Of a stretch of DNA of 64,000 nucleotides, positions 25,271-34,245 are shown piece after piece. This stretch comes from Comamonadaceae bacterium (GTDB lineage Bacteria; Pseudomonadota; Gammaproteobacteria; Burkholderiales; Burkholderiaceae_C): contig CANJNC010000009.1 in NCBI GenBank assembly GCA_947475685.1, positions 18,641-82,640 on the forward strand, read 5' to 3'. Below the pieces are notes generated by a model that searched no databases, was not told the DNA's origin, and worked only from the letters and a program-made list of their open reading frames with translations. Position numbers and translations under genes: made by a program. Every line of letters starts with the position of its first letter. Position 1 is the stretch's first letter.

Positions 25271-28153
25271 ATGTTAAGCCCCTTTCAACAAGAAATCGAT
25301 TACGGCACCCCAGCGCGCAAGTCTGCGGAGTTGGTCGAATTGACGATCGATGGATACCAAGTCTGTGTCCCCAAAGGAACGTCCTTGATGCGTGCGGCAG
25401 TCGATGCAGGCGTACAAATTCCTAAGTTGTGCGCGACAGATAGTCTGGAGCCCTTTGGCTCGTGCCGCTTGTGCTTGGTTGAGATTGATGGCCGAAAAGG
25501 GACCCCGTCCTCGTGTACAACGCCAGCCGAGGCAGGCATGGTGGTTCATACGCAAACTACAAAGCTGCAAGAGCTTCGCAAAGGTGTGATGGAACTCTAC
25601 ATCAGCGACCACCCGTTGGATTGTTTGACTTGCAGTGCCAATGGCAATTGTGAACTACAAACTCAAGCTGGCGTCGTGGGTTTGCGAAATGTGCGGTATG
25701 GCGTTGGGGCTCAAGCGGGCGCTCACCACCTTGATCTTAAAAAAGATGAGTCCAATCCTTATTTCACGTTCGACTCCAGCAAGTGCATTGTTTGCAACCG
25801 CTGTGTGCGTGCATGTGAAGAAACCCAAGGCACGTTTGCTTTGACCATTTCTGGACGGGGTTTTGAAAGCCGTGTCTCTCCCGGACAAGACCAGTCGTTC
25901 ATGGAAAGTGACTGTGTTTCATGTGGTGCTTGTGTTCAAGCTTGCCCAACGGCTACTTTGCAAGAAAAATCCGTCATTGAACTGGGTCAGCCCGAACACA
26001 GCCTCATTACAACGTGTGCCTACTGCGGTGTAGGTTGCGGCTTTAAGGCAGAGATGAAGGGCAACACCGTGGTTCGCATGGTGCCATGGAAAGACGGCAA
26101 AGCCAACGAAGGCCACTCTTGCGTGAAAGGTCGTTTCGCTTGGGGTTATGCGACCCATCAAGACCGAATTACGACGCCAATGATTCGCGAGAAGATCTCG
26201 GATCCCTGGCAGGTCGTGAGTTGGGATGAGGCACTCACCTATGCAGCGACTCGCATCAAGAAAATTCAAGCTGAAAATGGTGTAGATTCAGTTGGAGGCA
26301 TCACCTCTTCACGTTGTACCAATGAAGAAACCTACTTGGTACAAAAGTTGGTTCGTGCTGCATTTGGAACCAACAACGTAGACACTTGCGCGCGCGTGTG
26401 CCATTCGCCAACTGGGTATGGCTTGGGTCAAACAATGGGCACGTCTGCTGGAACTCAAACCTTCAAGTCGGTTGAACAAGCCGATGTGATCATGGTCATT
26501 GGTGCAAATCCAAGTGATGCGCACCCTGTGTTTGCCTCTCGCATGAAACGCCGTATTCGAGAGGGCGCAAAATTGATCGTGATGGATCCGCGTAAAATTG
26601 ATTTGGTCAGTTCCGTTCACGTCAAAGCGGACCACCACTTGGCTTTAAAGCCTGGTACGAATGTCGCAATGATCACCGCTTTGGCTCACGTGGTTGTGAC
26701 AGAGGGTTTGATTGCAGATGCTTATATCAAAGAGCGTTGCGATGACAAGAGCTTTAATGAGTGGCGTGAGTTTGTCTCTAAGTCCGAGAACTCACCTGAG
26801 GCATTCGAATCGGTGACTGGGGTTTTGGCGACCGAAGTGCGTGCAGCCGCTCGCTTGTATGCAAGCGGTCCGAACTCGGCGATTTACTATGGTTTAGGTG
26901 TCACTGAGCACGCGCAAGGCTCCACCATGGTCTTGGGCATTGCCAATTTGGCAATGGCTTGTGGCATGGTGGGTCGTGAAGGCGTTGGCATCAACCCCTT
27001 GCGTGGTCAAAATAATGTGCAGGGCAGCTGCGACATGGGAAGCTTTCCGCACGAGTTGCCTGGATACCGCCACATCTCTGACACGACCACACGTGCGCTC
27101 TTTGAAGAGGCTTGGGGCGTGACGCTGAGCCCAGAGCCAGGACTGCGCATTCCCAATATGTTTGAAGCCGCCTTGGACGGCAGTTTCAAGGGCTTGTACT
27201 GCCAAGGAGAGGACATTGTTCAGTCTGACCCCAATACCCAGCACGTGGAGGCTGCGCTGTCTGCAATGGAGTGCATTGTGGTTCAAGACATCTTCTTGAA
27301 TGAAACAGCCAAGTTTGCACACGTGTTTTTGCCGGGTAGTTCGTTTCTTGAAAAGGACGGCACCTTCACAAACGCAGAGCGACGCATTTCACGAGTTCGT
27401 CAAGCCATGCCACCCATGGCCGGTTTTGCCGATTGGGAAGTGACTTTAAAGTTCGCCAACGCATTGGGCTACAAAATGCATTACGACCATCCTGAGCAAA
27501 TCATGCAAGAAATTGCCGATTTGACGCCTACCTTTCGGGGGGTCAGTTACGAGAAAATTGAACGCTTGGGCAGCGTTCAGTGGCCCTGTAATGAGAACAC
27601 CGATGAGGCTGGAACGCCCATCATGCACATCAAGAAGTTTGTGCGCGGGAAGGGTAAATTTTTCCATACCCAGTATATAGCGAGTGAGGAAAAGGTGACG
27701 CAAAAGTTCCCACTGTTGTTGACAACGGGACGCGAGTTATCTCAATACAATGTGGGTGCACAAACACGCCGAACACTCAACAATGTGTGGCATAAAGAGG
27801 ACCGATTGGAAATCCACCCGCATGATGCTCTGGAGCGTGGCATCAAGGACATGGACTGGGTCGGTATTGAGAGCCGTGCTGGGCGAACTGTTCTTCGAGC
27901 TCAGGTGAGTGAACGCATGCAGCCGGGCGTTGTGTACACAACATTTCACTACCCTGAATCGGGTGCAAATGTGATTACAACCGATAGCTCTGACTGGGCC
28001 ACCAACTGTCCTGAGTACAAAGTGACTGCGGTCCAGGTTGTGGCTGTGAGCCAACCCTCTGATTGGCAAAATCGTTATGTCAAGTTCAGCAAGAAACAAA
28101 TCGACTTGTTGCCCAAGGCTCAAGCAAAGTTAACGGAGAGCATTGCTAAATGA
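25271..28153 (+). CDS. fdsA: NAD-dependent formate dehydrogenase alpha subunit (molybdenum/tungsten catalytic) FdsA
   Basis: 960-residue catalytic subunit that oxidises formate to CO2. In order: N-terminal [2Fe-2S] domain (KLCATDSLEPFGSCRLC), His-ligated [4Fe-4S] (HPLDCLTCSANGNC), two ferredoxin-type clusters (CIVCNRCVRAC and CVSCGACVQAC), and a further [4Fe-4S] (CAYCGVGC). The bis-MGD domain then follows with active-site Cys377 in CARVCHSPT, followed by the conserved histidine. The enzyme uses cysteine, not selenocysteine. AGGAG lies five bases before the ATG. The last four bases overlap fdhD. All cofactor sites appear intact. Confidence 0.97.
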   Translation: MLSPFQQEIDYGTPARKSAELVELTIDGYQVCVPKGTSLMRAAVDAGVQIPKLCATDSLEPFGSCRLCLVEIDGRKGTPSSCTTPAEAGMVVHTQTTKLQELRKGVMELYISDHPLDCLTCSANGNCELQTQAGVVGLRNVRYGVGAQAGAHHLDLKKDESNPYFTFDSSKCIVCNRCVRACEETQGTFALTISGRGFESRVSPGQDQSFMESDCVSCGACVQACPTATLQEKSVIELGQPEHSLITTCAYCGVGCGFKAEMKGNTVVRMVPWKDGKANEGHSCVKGRFAWGYATHQDRITTPMIREKISDPWQVVSWDEALTYAATRIKKIQAENGVDSVGGITSSRCTNEETYLVQKLVRAAFGTNNVDTCARVCHSPTGYGLGQTMGTSAGTQTFKSVEQADVIMVIGANPSDAHPVFASRMKRRIREGAKLIVMDPRKIDLVSSVHVKADHHLALKPGTNVAMITALAHVVVTEGLIADAYIKERCDDKSFNEWREFVSKSENSPEAFESVTGVLATEVRAAARLYASGPNSAIYYGLGVTEHAQGSTMVLGIANLAMACGMVGREGVGINPLRGQNNVQGSCDMGSFPHELPGYRHISDTTTRALFEEAWGVTLSPEPGLRIPNMFEAALDGSFKGLYCQGEDIVQSDPNTQHVEAALSAMECIVVQDIFLNETAKFAHVFLPGSSFLEKDGTFTNAERRISRVRQAMPPMAGFADWEVTLKFANALGYKMHYDHPEQIMQEIADLTPTFRGVSYEKIERLGSVQWPCNENTDEAGTPIMHIKKFVRGKGKFFHTQYIASEEKVTQKFPLLLTTGRELSQYNVGAQTRRTLNNVWHKEDRLEIHPHDALERGIKDMDWVGIESRAGRTVLRAQVSERMQPGVVYTTFHYPESGANVITTDSSDWATNCPEYKVTAVQVVAVSQPSDWQNRYVKFSKKQIDLLPKAQAKLTESIAK

Positions 28154-28977
28154 TGAGAAGTTCCCTAGAGCTTTTGCCTCTTGGAGTATCCGAGCTTGAA
28201 GTGACTGGCTACAAATCTGGCGAGATCCAAGCTCGCCAGGAGTTTGTCGCTCAAGAGGTGCCCATTGCTTTGGTCTTTAACGGTATTTCTCATGCGGTGA
28301 TGATGGCAAGTCCTAGCGACTTGGAAGACTTTGCATTGGGCTTTGGTTTGACCGAAGGATTGCTTGAATCACAACAGGAGCTATTTGGCTTTGAGCAGCG
28401 AGAAGTCCAAGACGGAATTGAGTTGCATTTGGACGTTTCGTCTGCATGCGAGTGGCGTTTAAAAGAACGCAGGCGCAATCTGGCCGGAAGAACGGGTTGC
28501 GGTCTTTGTGGGACCGATAGTTTGTCTCAAATTCGACGAGCATTGGCGCCTGTTGTTTCCACGGCGGTATCGGTCGAGGCTGTCATCAAGGCAGAAAAGG
28601 ACTTGCATCACTGGCAACATATTCAACAACTCACCGGTGCAACGCATGCGGCTGCTTGGGTTGATGAAACGGGTGTGATTTTGCGCCTCAAAGAGGATAT
28701 AGGCCGTCACAACGCCCTTGACAAACTCATAGGAGATTTGGTTCGCCATCAAGTCAATCCCTCCTCTGGGTTTTTATGCATCACCAGTCGCGCAAGCTTT
28801 GAAATGGTCCAAAAGGCGGTGGTCTTTGGTGCAGGTCTCTTGGCGGCTGTTTCAGCGCCAACTGCGTTTGCAGTTGAGATTGCCAAAGCCCATAATTTGG
28901 CATTGGCGGGCTATGTTCGCAGTGGAGCCCTTGTTGCATACAGTTTCCCCGAGCGATTTAATTTAGCTTCGGTTTAG
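28150..28977 (+). CDS. fdhD: Formate dehydrogenase accessory sulfurtransferase FdhD (FdsC)
   Basis: 275-residue FdhD-family protein. It transfers sulfur from a cysteine desulfurase to the bis-MGD cofactor, which the dehydrogenase needs for activity. The functional CxxC is Cys117-Cys120 in GRTGCGLCGTDSL. ITSRASFEMVQKAV and AVSAPTAFAVEIAK are family blocks that bind the guanine part of the cofactor. In the fds operon this gene is also called fdsC. Its ATG overlaps the fdsA stop. Confidence 0.95.
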   Translation: MMRSSLELLPLGVSELEVTGYKSGEIQARQEFVAQEVPIALVFNGISHAVMMASPSDLEDFALGFGLTEGLLESQQELFGFEQREVQDGIELHLDVSSACEWRLKERRRNLAGRTGCGLCGTDSLSQIRRALAPVVSTAVSVEAVIKAEKDLHHWQHIQQLTGATHAAAWVDETGVILRLKEDIGRHNALDKLIGDLVRHQVNPSSGFLCITSRASFEMVQKAVVFGAGLLAAVSAPTAFAVEIAKAHNLALAGYVRSGALVAYSFPERFNLASV

Positions 28978-29010
28978 TTAAGAATTGAATTCAAGGATGG
29001 TTTTAAGATA

Positions 29011-29274
29011 ATGGATATCAATAATCTTGTGGGAATGGCCAATCGCATTGGGGACTTTTTTCAAAGTTTCCCCAACCGCGCTGAGGCTAAATCTAGCATC
29101 GCTCTTCACATTAGTCAAACCTGGGCGCCAAGAATGCGAGAAGCACTTATGTCCCATGTCGATCAAACTCCAGCATCTGACTTGCATGATATTGTTCGTG
29201 AGGCACTGAAAGAAAATTTAGAGCTTCTTAAAAGAAAGAGCCCATCAACACCTGCTCAGCCCTTGGTTAAATAA
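29011..29274 (+). CDS. fdsD: Formate dehydrogenase delta subunit FdsD
   Basis: 87-residue small protein with the FdsD features NNLVGMANRIGDFFQSFPNRAEA and HISQTWAPRMREAL. It is required for, or improves, maturation and activity of FdsABG in related bacteria. It is the last gene of the operon, 33 bases after fdhD, and converges with a Rieske oxygenase gene 34 bases away. The preceding sequence is AT-rich with no strong ribosome site, and no clear terminator hairpin follows. Confidence 0.93.
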   Translation: MDINNLVGMANRIGDFFQSFPNRAEAKSSIALHISQTWAPRMREALMSHVDQTPASDLHDIVREALKENLELLKRKSPSTPAQPLVK

Positions 29275-29308
29275 AAACCAAATGAAATTCAACTTGAACA
29301 AATCAAAA

Positions 29309-30607
29309 TTATTTTTTTGAGTGCCTTGGTACAACGATGCCATCAAAGTCTTTGACCTCTATGCCCAAGGCCTGGCTTGACATTTTTGCAACCCAACTTG
29401 GTTGCCCCGCTTGAAAGACATACGATTTGTAAAAGGGATATAAAGTTTTTTGATCTTTTATTTCTTGAATGGTTCTGCTTTGAGTCACTAGATGTCCGTA
29501 GACCATCGGCAGTTTAATTTGATGGTTCAAAGAGGCGTCAAAAATGAGTGCTTTTAGGGGTTTTTTATTTGAGTAATTTTGCATTTCGTCAAAGAACTTT
29601 TTGCGCATCAATACAATTCCCTTGTCGCTGGCACTGAGTTGTTCCTTTGTCCGGTCTGCTATGGTGCCTTGACCCATCCAAGCCAAGAAATCTTGATTCA
29701 TGACGTGTGTATTGATGGGTTTTCCTCGCTCATCAAAGACTGGGCCATACCAAGTGGGTATGATTTTTTGCTCATAGGGCTCCATTTCTTTAGGAACTCG
29801 AGTGTATTTCCAAGTCACACTCAGGGTGTTCTCGTCATCAATTGGCACCCTCCATTCAAAGTGTTCGCCCAAGAAGAACCCATTGGGCCATAAGCATACG
29901 CGTCCAATTTGCCAGGCATCATCGTTTTCATCGCTGCCGTCCTTGATGCGGTGATAGGTAAAGCCATGCTCAAATTCTTTGAAATCGACTTTAAGGTGCT
30001 TGGCACCAAATTCGATCTTTTGGGTTCTGAGTCGATTTCCCCAGTTTTCATGCATCCATTCAAAATGGATGGGGTCGATGGAGTTTTCTTGACACTGAAA
30101 CCAATTGCAAGGCACGCTTGAAATGACAATTTGTACAAAGCCGTCGGTCCATGAAAAAGCCTCCCAATCTGCAAGAAGTGGCGCAGGAGACGGGCCAAAA
30201 TAGGCCCAAATCAGTCCAGATTTCACCTCAACGGGGTAGGATTTGATCTTGATTTTTGCTTTACTGTGGACTTCTGGATGCGCCGTGTCTTCGTAGGGTT
30301 GCTCTAAGCATTCACCCTTTGCATTGAATAACCAACCATGGTAGTGACAGCGAATCCCTTGGTTTTCAACCATTCCAGCGCTTAAATCCGATCTTCTGTG
30401 AACGCAGTTGCGATCAATGAGCCCAAACTGACCGCTGAGGTCTTTGTACAAGACCAATTCCTCGCCTAAAATTTTAATGGGTTTGGCTTGAATTTCATCA
30501 AATTCTGATGCGCCTGCAATGGGCATCCAGTAGCACCTGAGGAGATGACCCATTGGCGTACCGGGCCCAACTTGCGTCAACTGATCATTTTGTGCTTGAG
30601 TGAGCAT
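29309..30607 (-). CDS. Rieske non-heme iron oxygenase alpha subunit (phthalate-dioxygenase-like)
   Basis: 432-residue ring-hydroxylating oxygenase large subunit. Rieske [2Fe-2S] ligands are Cys68, His70 (RNCVHRRSDL), Cys87 and His90 (RCHYHGW). The mononuclear iron site has His181 and His186 in DPIHFEWMHENW. The N-terminus (LTQVGPGTPMGHLLRCYWMP) and overall length resemble single-component alpha3 oxygenases such as phthalate 4,5-dioxygenase. It would dihydroxylate or O-demethylate an aromatic acid using electrons from the reductase at 33292. It lies 42 bases downstream of a Bug gene and is likely co-transcribed with it. Confidence 0.94.
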   Translation of the reverse strand: MLTQAQNDQLTQVGPGTPMGHLLRCYWMPIAGASEFDEIQAKPIKILGEELVLYKDLSGQFGLIDRNCVHRRSDLSAGMVENQGIRCHYHGWLFNAKGECLEQPYEDTAHPEVHSKAKIKIKSYPVEVKSGLIWAYFGPSPAPLLADWEAFSWTDGFVQIVISSVPCNWFQCQENSIDPIHFEWMHENWGNRLRTQKIEFGAKHLKVDFKEFEHGFTYHRIKDGSDENDDAWQIGRVCLWPNGFFLGEHFEWRVPIDDENTLSVTWKYTRVPKEMEPYEQKIIPTWYGPVFDERGKPINTHVMNQDFLAWMGQGTIADRTKEQLSASDKGIVLMRKKFFDEMQNYSNKKPLKALIFDASLNHQIKLPMVYGHLVTQSRTIQEIKDQKTLYPFYKSYVFQAGQPSWVAKMSSQALGIEVKDFDGIVVPRHSKK

Positions 30608-30649
30608 GAGGCAGCAGTTTTCTCTATCACCGGCAAAAGCGCAAGAGTT

Positions 30650-31609
30650 TCATTCGGCTTGAATTTTTGCAAGAGCGACTGCTCTTTCATATTTCCTAAG
30701 ATTTTTCTTGATCTGTTCGCTGTACTCAGTGGGATTCATGTAGCCAATTGAAAAGGCGGTTTCCTTGAACTTGTTGATGAAGTCGGGACTTTCTGTGGCT
30801 TGTTTGATGGCGAGGGTGAGCTTATTGGTGATGCTCTGGGGTAAGCCTGCTGGGGCCAATACACCGGTTTCGGCTGAGAAATCAAAATCTTTGATGATCT
30901 CAGAGATGGCTGGCGTGTCAGGGTAGCGAGACCAACGCTTTGCCGAGGTCACTGCCAAGAGGTTGAGTGAATTGGCCTTGATATGCGGTGCAGAGGCCGT
31001 AAAAGCGGTAATCAAAATGGTGACGTCTCCAGACAAAATGGCTGGAACGGATTGACCACTGCCCTTGTAAGGGATGTGCGTGATGTCTAAGCCCGCATCG
31101 GCTTTGAACGCCTCCATCGCAATATGGTGAATACTCCCTATGCCAGAGGAGCCATAGTTGTATTTATTTGGATTTGATTTTGCATTTTGGATCAGATCAT
31201 TGAGCGTTTTGATATTCGTTTTTGAATTGGAGACAATCATCAATGGCTCTGAAGTCAGGCCAGCAATCGAGGTCAGATCCTTTAAAGTGTCATAGGGAAG
31301 GGTTTTGAAAATGTAGGGCGCAATGCCAAGCTGTGAGGTGTCACCCAGCAGCAATGAGTATCCATCTGGTGCCATCTTGACAAGTTGTGCCGTGGCAGTG
31401 ATGCCACCTCCGCCAGGTTTGTTTTCAACCAGGAACGACTGGTTCAGTATCTCGGACAGCTTTTGAGCCAATGCTCTTGCTACAAAATCAGGACTTCCAC
31501 CAGCCACGTAACCAACCAAGATCTTGACGGGTTTATTGGGATAGTCCTGTGCCCAAACCAAACTTGTGAATGAAATCAAAGCAAGTTGAACTAAAAATTT
31601 AAATTTCAT
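30650..31609 (-). CDS. Bug/TctC family substrate-binding protein
   Basis: 319-residue receptor with signal peptide (FKFLVQLALISFTSLVWA) and mature start QDYPNKPVK. Loops: GYVAGGSPDFVARAL, LVENKPGGGGITA and MAPDGYSLLLGDTS. It lies between two Rieske oxygenase genes on the same strand, so its ligand is probably an aromatic carboxylate. A strong dyad lies about 30 bases upstream of its start. Confidence 0.93.
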   Translation of the reverse strand: MKFKFLVQLALISFTSLVWAQDYPNKPVKILVGYVAGGSPDFVARALAQKLSEILNQSFLVENKPGGGGITATAQLVKMAPDGYSLLLGDTSQLGIAPYIFKTLPYDTLKDLTSIAGLTSEPLMIVSNSKTNIKTLNDLIQNAKSNPNKYNYGSSGIGSIHHIAMEAFKADAGLDITHIPYKGSGQSVPAILSGDVTILITAFTASAPHIKANSLNLLAVTSAKRWSRYPDTPAISEIIKDFDFSAETGVLAPAGLPQSITNKLTLAIKQATESPDFINKFKETAFSIGYMNPTEYSEQIKKNLRKYERAVALAKIQAE

Positions 31610-31641
31610 ATTTCGATTACCTGTTTTTTTAAAGACATCAA

Positions 31642-31669
31642 AGGCATTTCAAATTGGTTTGAAATGCTT
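31642..31669. promoter_or_regulatory. Perfect dyad upstream of a Bug gene
   Basis: GCATTTCAAA-TTGG-TTTGAAATGC: a perfect 10-bp stem (12 with one G-T and one A-T pair) with a 4-base loop. It lies 35-60 bases before the Bug start. It is also downstream of the second Rieske gene, so it could be a terminator, but no clean T-tract follows on that strand. An operator for the MarR protein at 35438 is an alternative. Confidence 0.5.
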
Positions 31670-31898
31670 ACAAAATTGAATTCACATACCGTTGATAGAC
31701 TATTTTAACCATTGGAAGTATGAAATGGGTATATACGATAGTATTGAATCTTGGGCTGTTTTTTTGCCAGTCAACCATCGACGCTCGCTCAGACTTCAAA
31801 GGATCAATATGCAAGGGCCCTTAAAATGCGGACGCATTGAAGACCAACAAAAGAATTGAGGCTGATTGCACCTTGGTTACCGGTTATGGGGTCTTCAT

Positions 31899-33164
31899 TT
31901 AGACGGGTGACGCTGAATACTCTCTCCAGTCGACTTCTTTAGGGATGATGGCTTGGTACGAACACACGGAGGATGGGATTTTGAGTTCTCCAACTCCAAT
32001 GGGCGCTTCGCCTTGAATGAAACGCTTGACTGCATTGACCATTTGCCTGCGAAACTCCACCACCGCCATATCACTCGCGCCCAATCTGTCTTGAGAGCGA
32101 TCGGTGATGGCTCCCATGGTGACCCACATTGCCATGTCTTGGTTGGGGATACCCTTGATGCCAGTGAAATTGCCCGCCTTCATGGCTTGGCGGTCTTGTA
32201 AAAAGTGGTTCTCTTTATTGCGCATGGGCTTGAAAGTCGAGTCGAGATCGATATTGACTTGCGTGCTCAAAAATTCGCGCCAATTTTCAGTATCAGGTGT
32301 CGTGGCTGGATCCCCCCAAGCAATGAAGTGAAAGGCGGTGTGTGTGTCATCGATTGCCGTATTGATGTTGGCCACGTTGTACAAATTGTTCGGAGGTATC
32401 AATGCCGATGAGGGTGCGACAAAGACGGTAGAGCGCACATATTCATGGGTATTTGCATTTTGAATAGGGCGCCTGATTGCTGCGTACCTAAAACCATAGG
32501 TATCAGCTTGAGTCTGCATTCTTGGCGACTTGTCTGTAGAGGGGCGAAGCCAGGTGTTTTCGGTGGCCGTTGCGCCCTCTATGCGCGAGGGCGTCATATC
32601 TGAGGAGTGAAGGCTTGAGCTGTGGGCCGAATCTATTTGTCCCTCCATGATTTGCGCCCAATTGCATGGAATGATAATTTTTGATATGGAGACTCGGACC
32701 GATTCATTGGGAGCCCAAGCAGGGGGTGTGAATGCCGTTAAAGTTTCCGGGGGGCCCATGTAGGCCCAAACCATCCCACCCCATTCTTGAGCTGGATAAG
32801 AGATGTGTTTTATTTTCTCTTTGAGTCGGCTAGAGTTGGGCTCAGAGCTCATGTCGACGACTTGGCCTGAAATGTCCATTTTCCAGCCATGATACAAGCA
32901 GCGCAGTCCAGAGTTCTCATTTCTACCGAACACCAATGATGCTCTGCGATGAGGACAGTATTCACCTAAAACGCCAATGCGACCTTCAGTGTCACGAAAA
33001 ACAACCAGATCTTCTCCAAGAACTCGAGCTCGAACAGGGGTGCCATCGGGTTCGCTCACCTCTTCTTGCAGGCAAATGGCCTGCCAGTGTCGGCGCATCA
33101 ACGCTCCCATTGGAGCGTCCCCTTCTACTCTACACAACAAGTCATTTTCTTCCATGGTCAGCAT
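31899..33164 (-). CDS. Rieske non-heme iron oxygenase alpha subunit (second, phthalate-dioxygenase-like)
   Basis: 421 residues. Rieske ligands are Cys70, His72 (EYCPHRRASL), Cys89 and His92 (RCLYHGWKMD). The mononuclear site has His181 and His186 in QIDSAHSSSLHSSD, a spacing identical to the other oxygenase here. The sequence is otherwise quite different, including a longer, Met- and Thr-rich C-terminal half, so substrates probably differ. It is divergent from the reductase gene with a 127-base spacer, and the two are probably expressed together. The following Bug gene is 289 bases away. Confidence 0.94.
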   Translation of the reverse strand: MLTMEENDLLCRVEGDAPMGALMRRHWQAICLQEEVSEPDGTPVRARVLGEDLVVFRDTEGRIGVLGEYCPHRRASLVFGRNENSGLRCLYHGWKMDISGQVVDMSSEPNSSRLKEKIKHISYPAQEWGGMVWAYMGPPETLTAFTPPAWAPNESVRVSISKIIIPCNWAQIMEGQIDSAHSSSLHSSDMTPSRIEGATATENTWLRPSTDKSPRMQTQADTYGFRYAAIRRPIQNANTHEYVRSTVFVAPSSALIPPNNLYNVANINTAIDDTHTAFHFIAWGDPATTPDTENWREFLSTQVNIDLDSTFKPMRNKENHFLQDRQAMKAGNFTGIKGIPNQDMAMWVTMGAITDRSQDRLGASDMAVVEFRRQMVNAVKRFIQGEAPIGVGELKIPSSVCSYQAIIPKEVDWREYSASPV

Positions 33165-33291
33165 ATTTGTCCTCGATTATGACAATCAAACTTGCCAAAA
33201 AATAGTTAGATTGCTAAGATTATGCCATGATTTAATTCCTGTCAAGTGCCGACTAAAGCCTTGACCAAAGCCTTTATCAATCCAAATACCC
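33165..33291. promoter_or_regulatory. Divergent promoter region for oxygenase and reductase genes
   Basis: A 127-base AT-rich spacer between the second Rieske gene and the reductase. A small dyad TTAG-ATTG-CTAA (33206-33217) lies in the middle and could bind the nearby MarR regulator, but four base pairs per arm is weak evidence. Confidence 0.4.
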
Positions 33292-34245
33292 ATGAATGAA
33301 CCTTTCTTTGCTCTGCGTGTATCACGCAAACATCAGCTCACGCCAGACATTGTTTTGATTGATCTTGTGCACCCAGAGGGCCTCGATTTGCCTGTATTCA
33401 CGCCTGGCGCACACATCACTGTTCAAACACCTAAGGGTTTACACCGAAGTTATTCTTTGTGTGGTCAACCCAAAGATCAGCAGAAATGGCAAATTGCAGT
33501 CAAGCGTGAAAATGCCGGTCGAGGGGGCTCATGCAGCATGTTTGACGATTTGCTTGAAGGAGATCAGTTGCAGACGCACCCTTGGCTAAATCTTTTTGAG
33601 CTCAAAGACCAAGCCAAATTCTTTATATTTGTAGCCGGTGGGATTGGCATTACCCCAATCATGTCTATGATGCGGCATTTGTTGAGCATGGGTAAAAATA
33701 ATTTTCAACTCTACTACTGCACTCGCGACTCCTTGAGCACTGCGTTTTTGGAGCAATTGAATGCACCAGAAATGGTCGATCATGTGAAAATTCACCACGA
33801 TCATGGAGACCTATCTCAAGCGCTTGATTTGTGGCCACTTTTTGAAAATCCAAACGGCTCGGATATCTACTGCTGTGGACCTGCTGGCTTGATGGACAGT
33901 GTCAGAGACATGACAGGTCACTGGCCTAGCGAGAGCGTTCATTTTGAGAGTTTTGGTATCTCCAAAAATACATCCAATGAAAATAAATCGTTTGATATCA
34001 TCTTGAATTCATCGGGCAAAAGAATCCATGTTTTCCCCGATTGTTCTATTCTTGATGCTTTGCGCTCAAATGGAGAGACAGTCTCTAGCTCGTGTGAGAG
34101 TGGTACTTGCGGTTCGTGCCGGACGGGTCTCATTTCTGGTGAAGCCGAGCACCGAGATTATGTATTGCTCGATGATGAGAAAGACACACATATCATGGTT
34201 TGTGTGTCACGTGCTCTTACAACTGAATTGGTTCTCGATTTATGA
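33292..34245 (+). CDS. PDR/VanB family oxidoreductase (FMN reductase with C-terminal ferredoxin)
   Basis: 317-residue phthalate-dioxygenase-reductase-type electron donor. In order: flavin-binding barrel with RSYSLCGQP (Arg52-Ser55), NAD-binding domain with GGIGITPIMSM, and a C-terminal plant-type [2Fe-2S] domain with Cys268, Cys273, Cys276 and Cys304 (CESGTCGSC and VCVSR). It transfers electrons from NADH to the Rieske centres. It is the only oxygenase reductase in the window, so it may serve both Rieske enzymes. The Gfo/Idh/MocA gene overlaps its stop by four bases. Confidence 0.95.
   Translation: MNEPFFALRVSRKHQLTPDIVLIDLVHPEGLDLPVFTPGAHITVQTPKGLHRSYSLCGQPKDQQKWQIAVKRENAGRGGSCSMFDDLLEGDQLQTHPWLNLFELKDQAKFFIFVAGGIGITPIMSMMRHLLSMGKNNFQLYYCTRDSLSTAFLEQLNAPEMVDHVKIHHDHGDLSQALDLWPLFENPNGSDIYCCGPAGLMDSVRDMTGHWPSESVHFESFGISKNTSNENKSFDIILNSSGKRIHVFPDCSILDALRSNGETVSSSCESGTCGSCRTGLISGEAEHRDYVLLDDEKDTHIMVCVSRALTTELVLDL

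Noticed and set aside
33206..33217. TTAG-ATTG-CTAA as a MarR operator
   Set aside because: Only four base pairs per arm; noted in the spacer entry but not claimed as a site.
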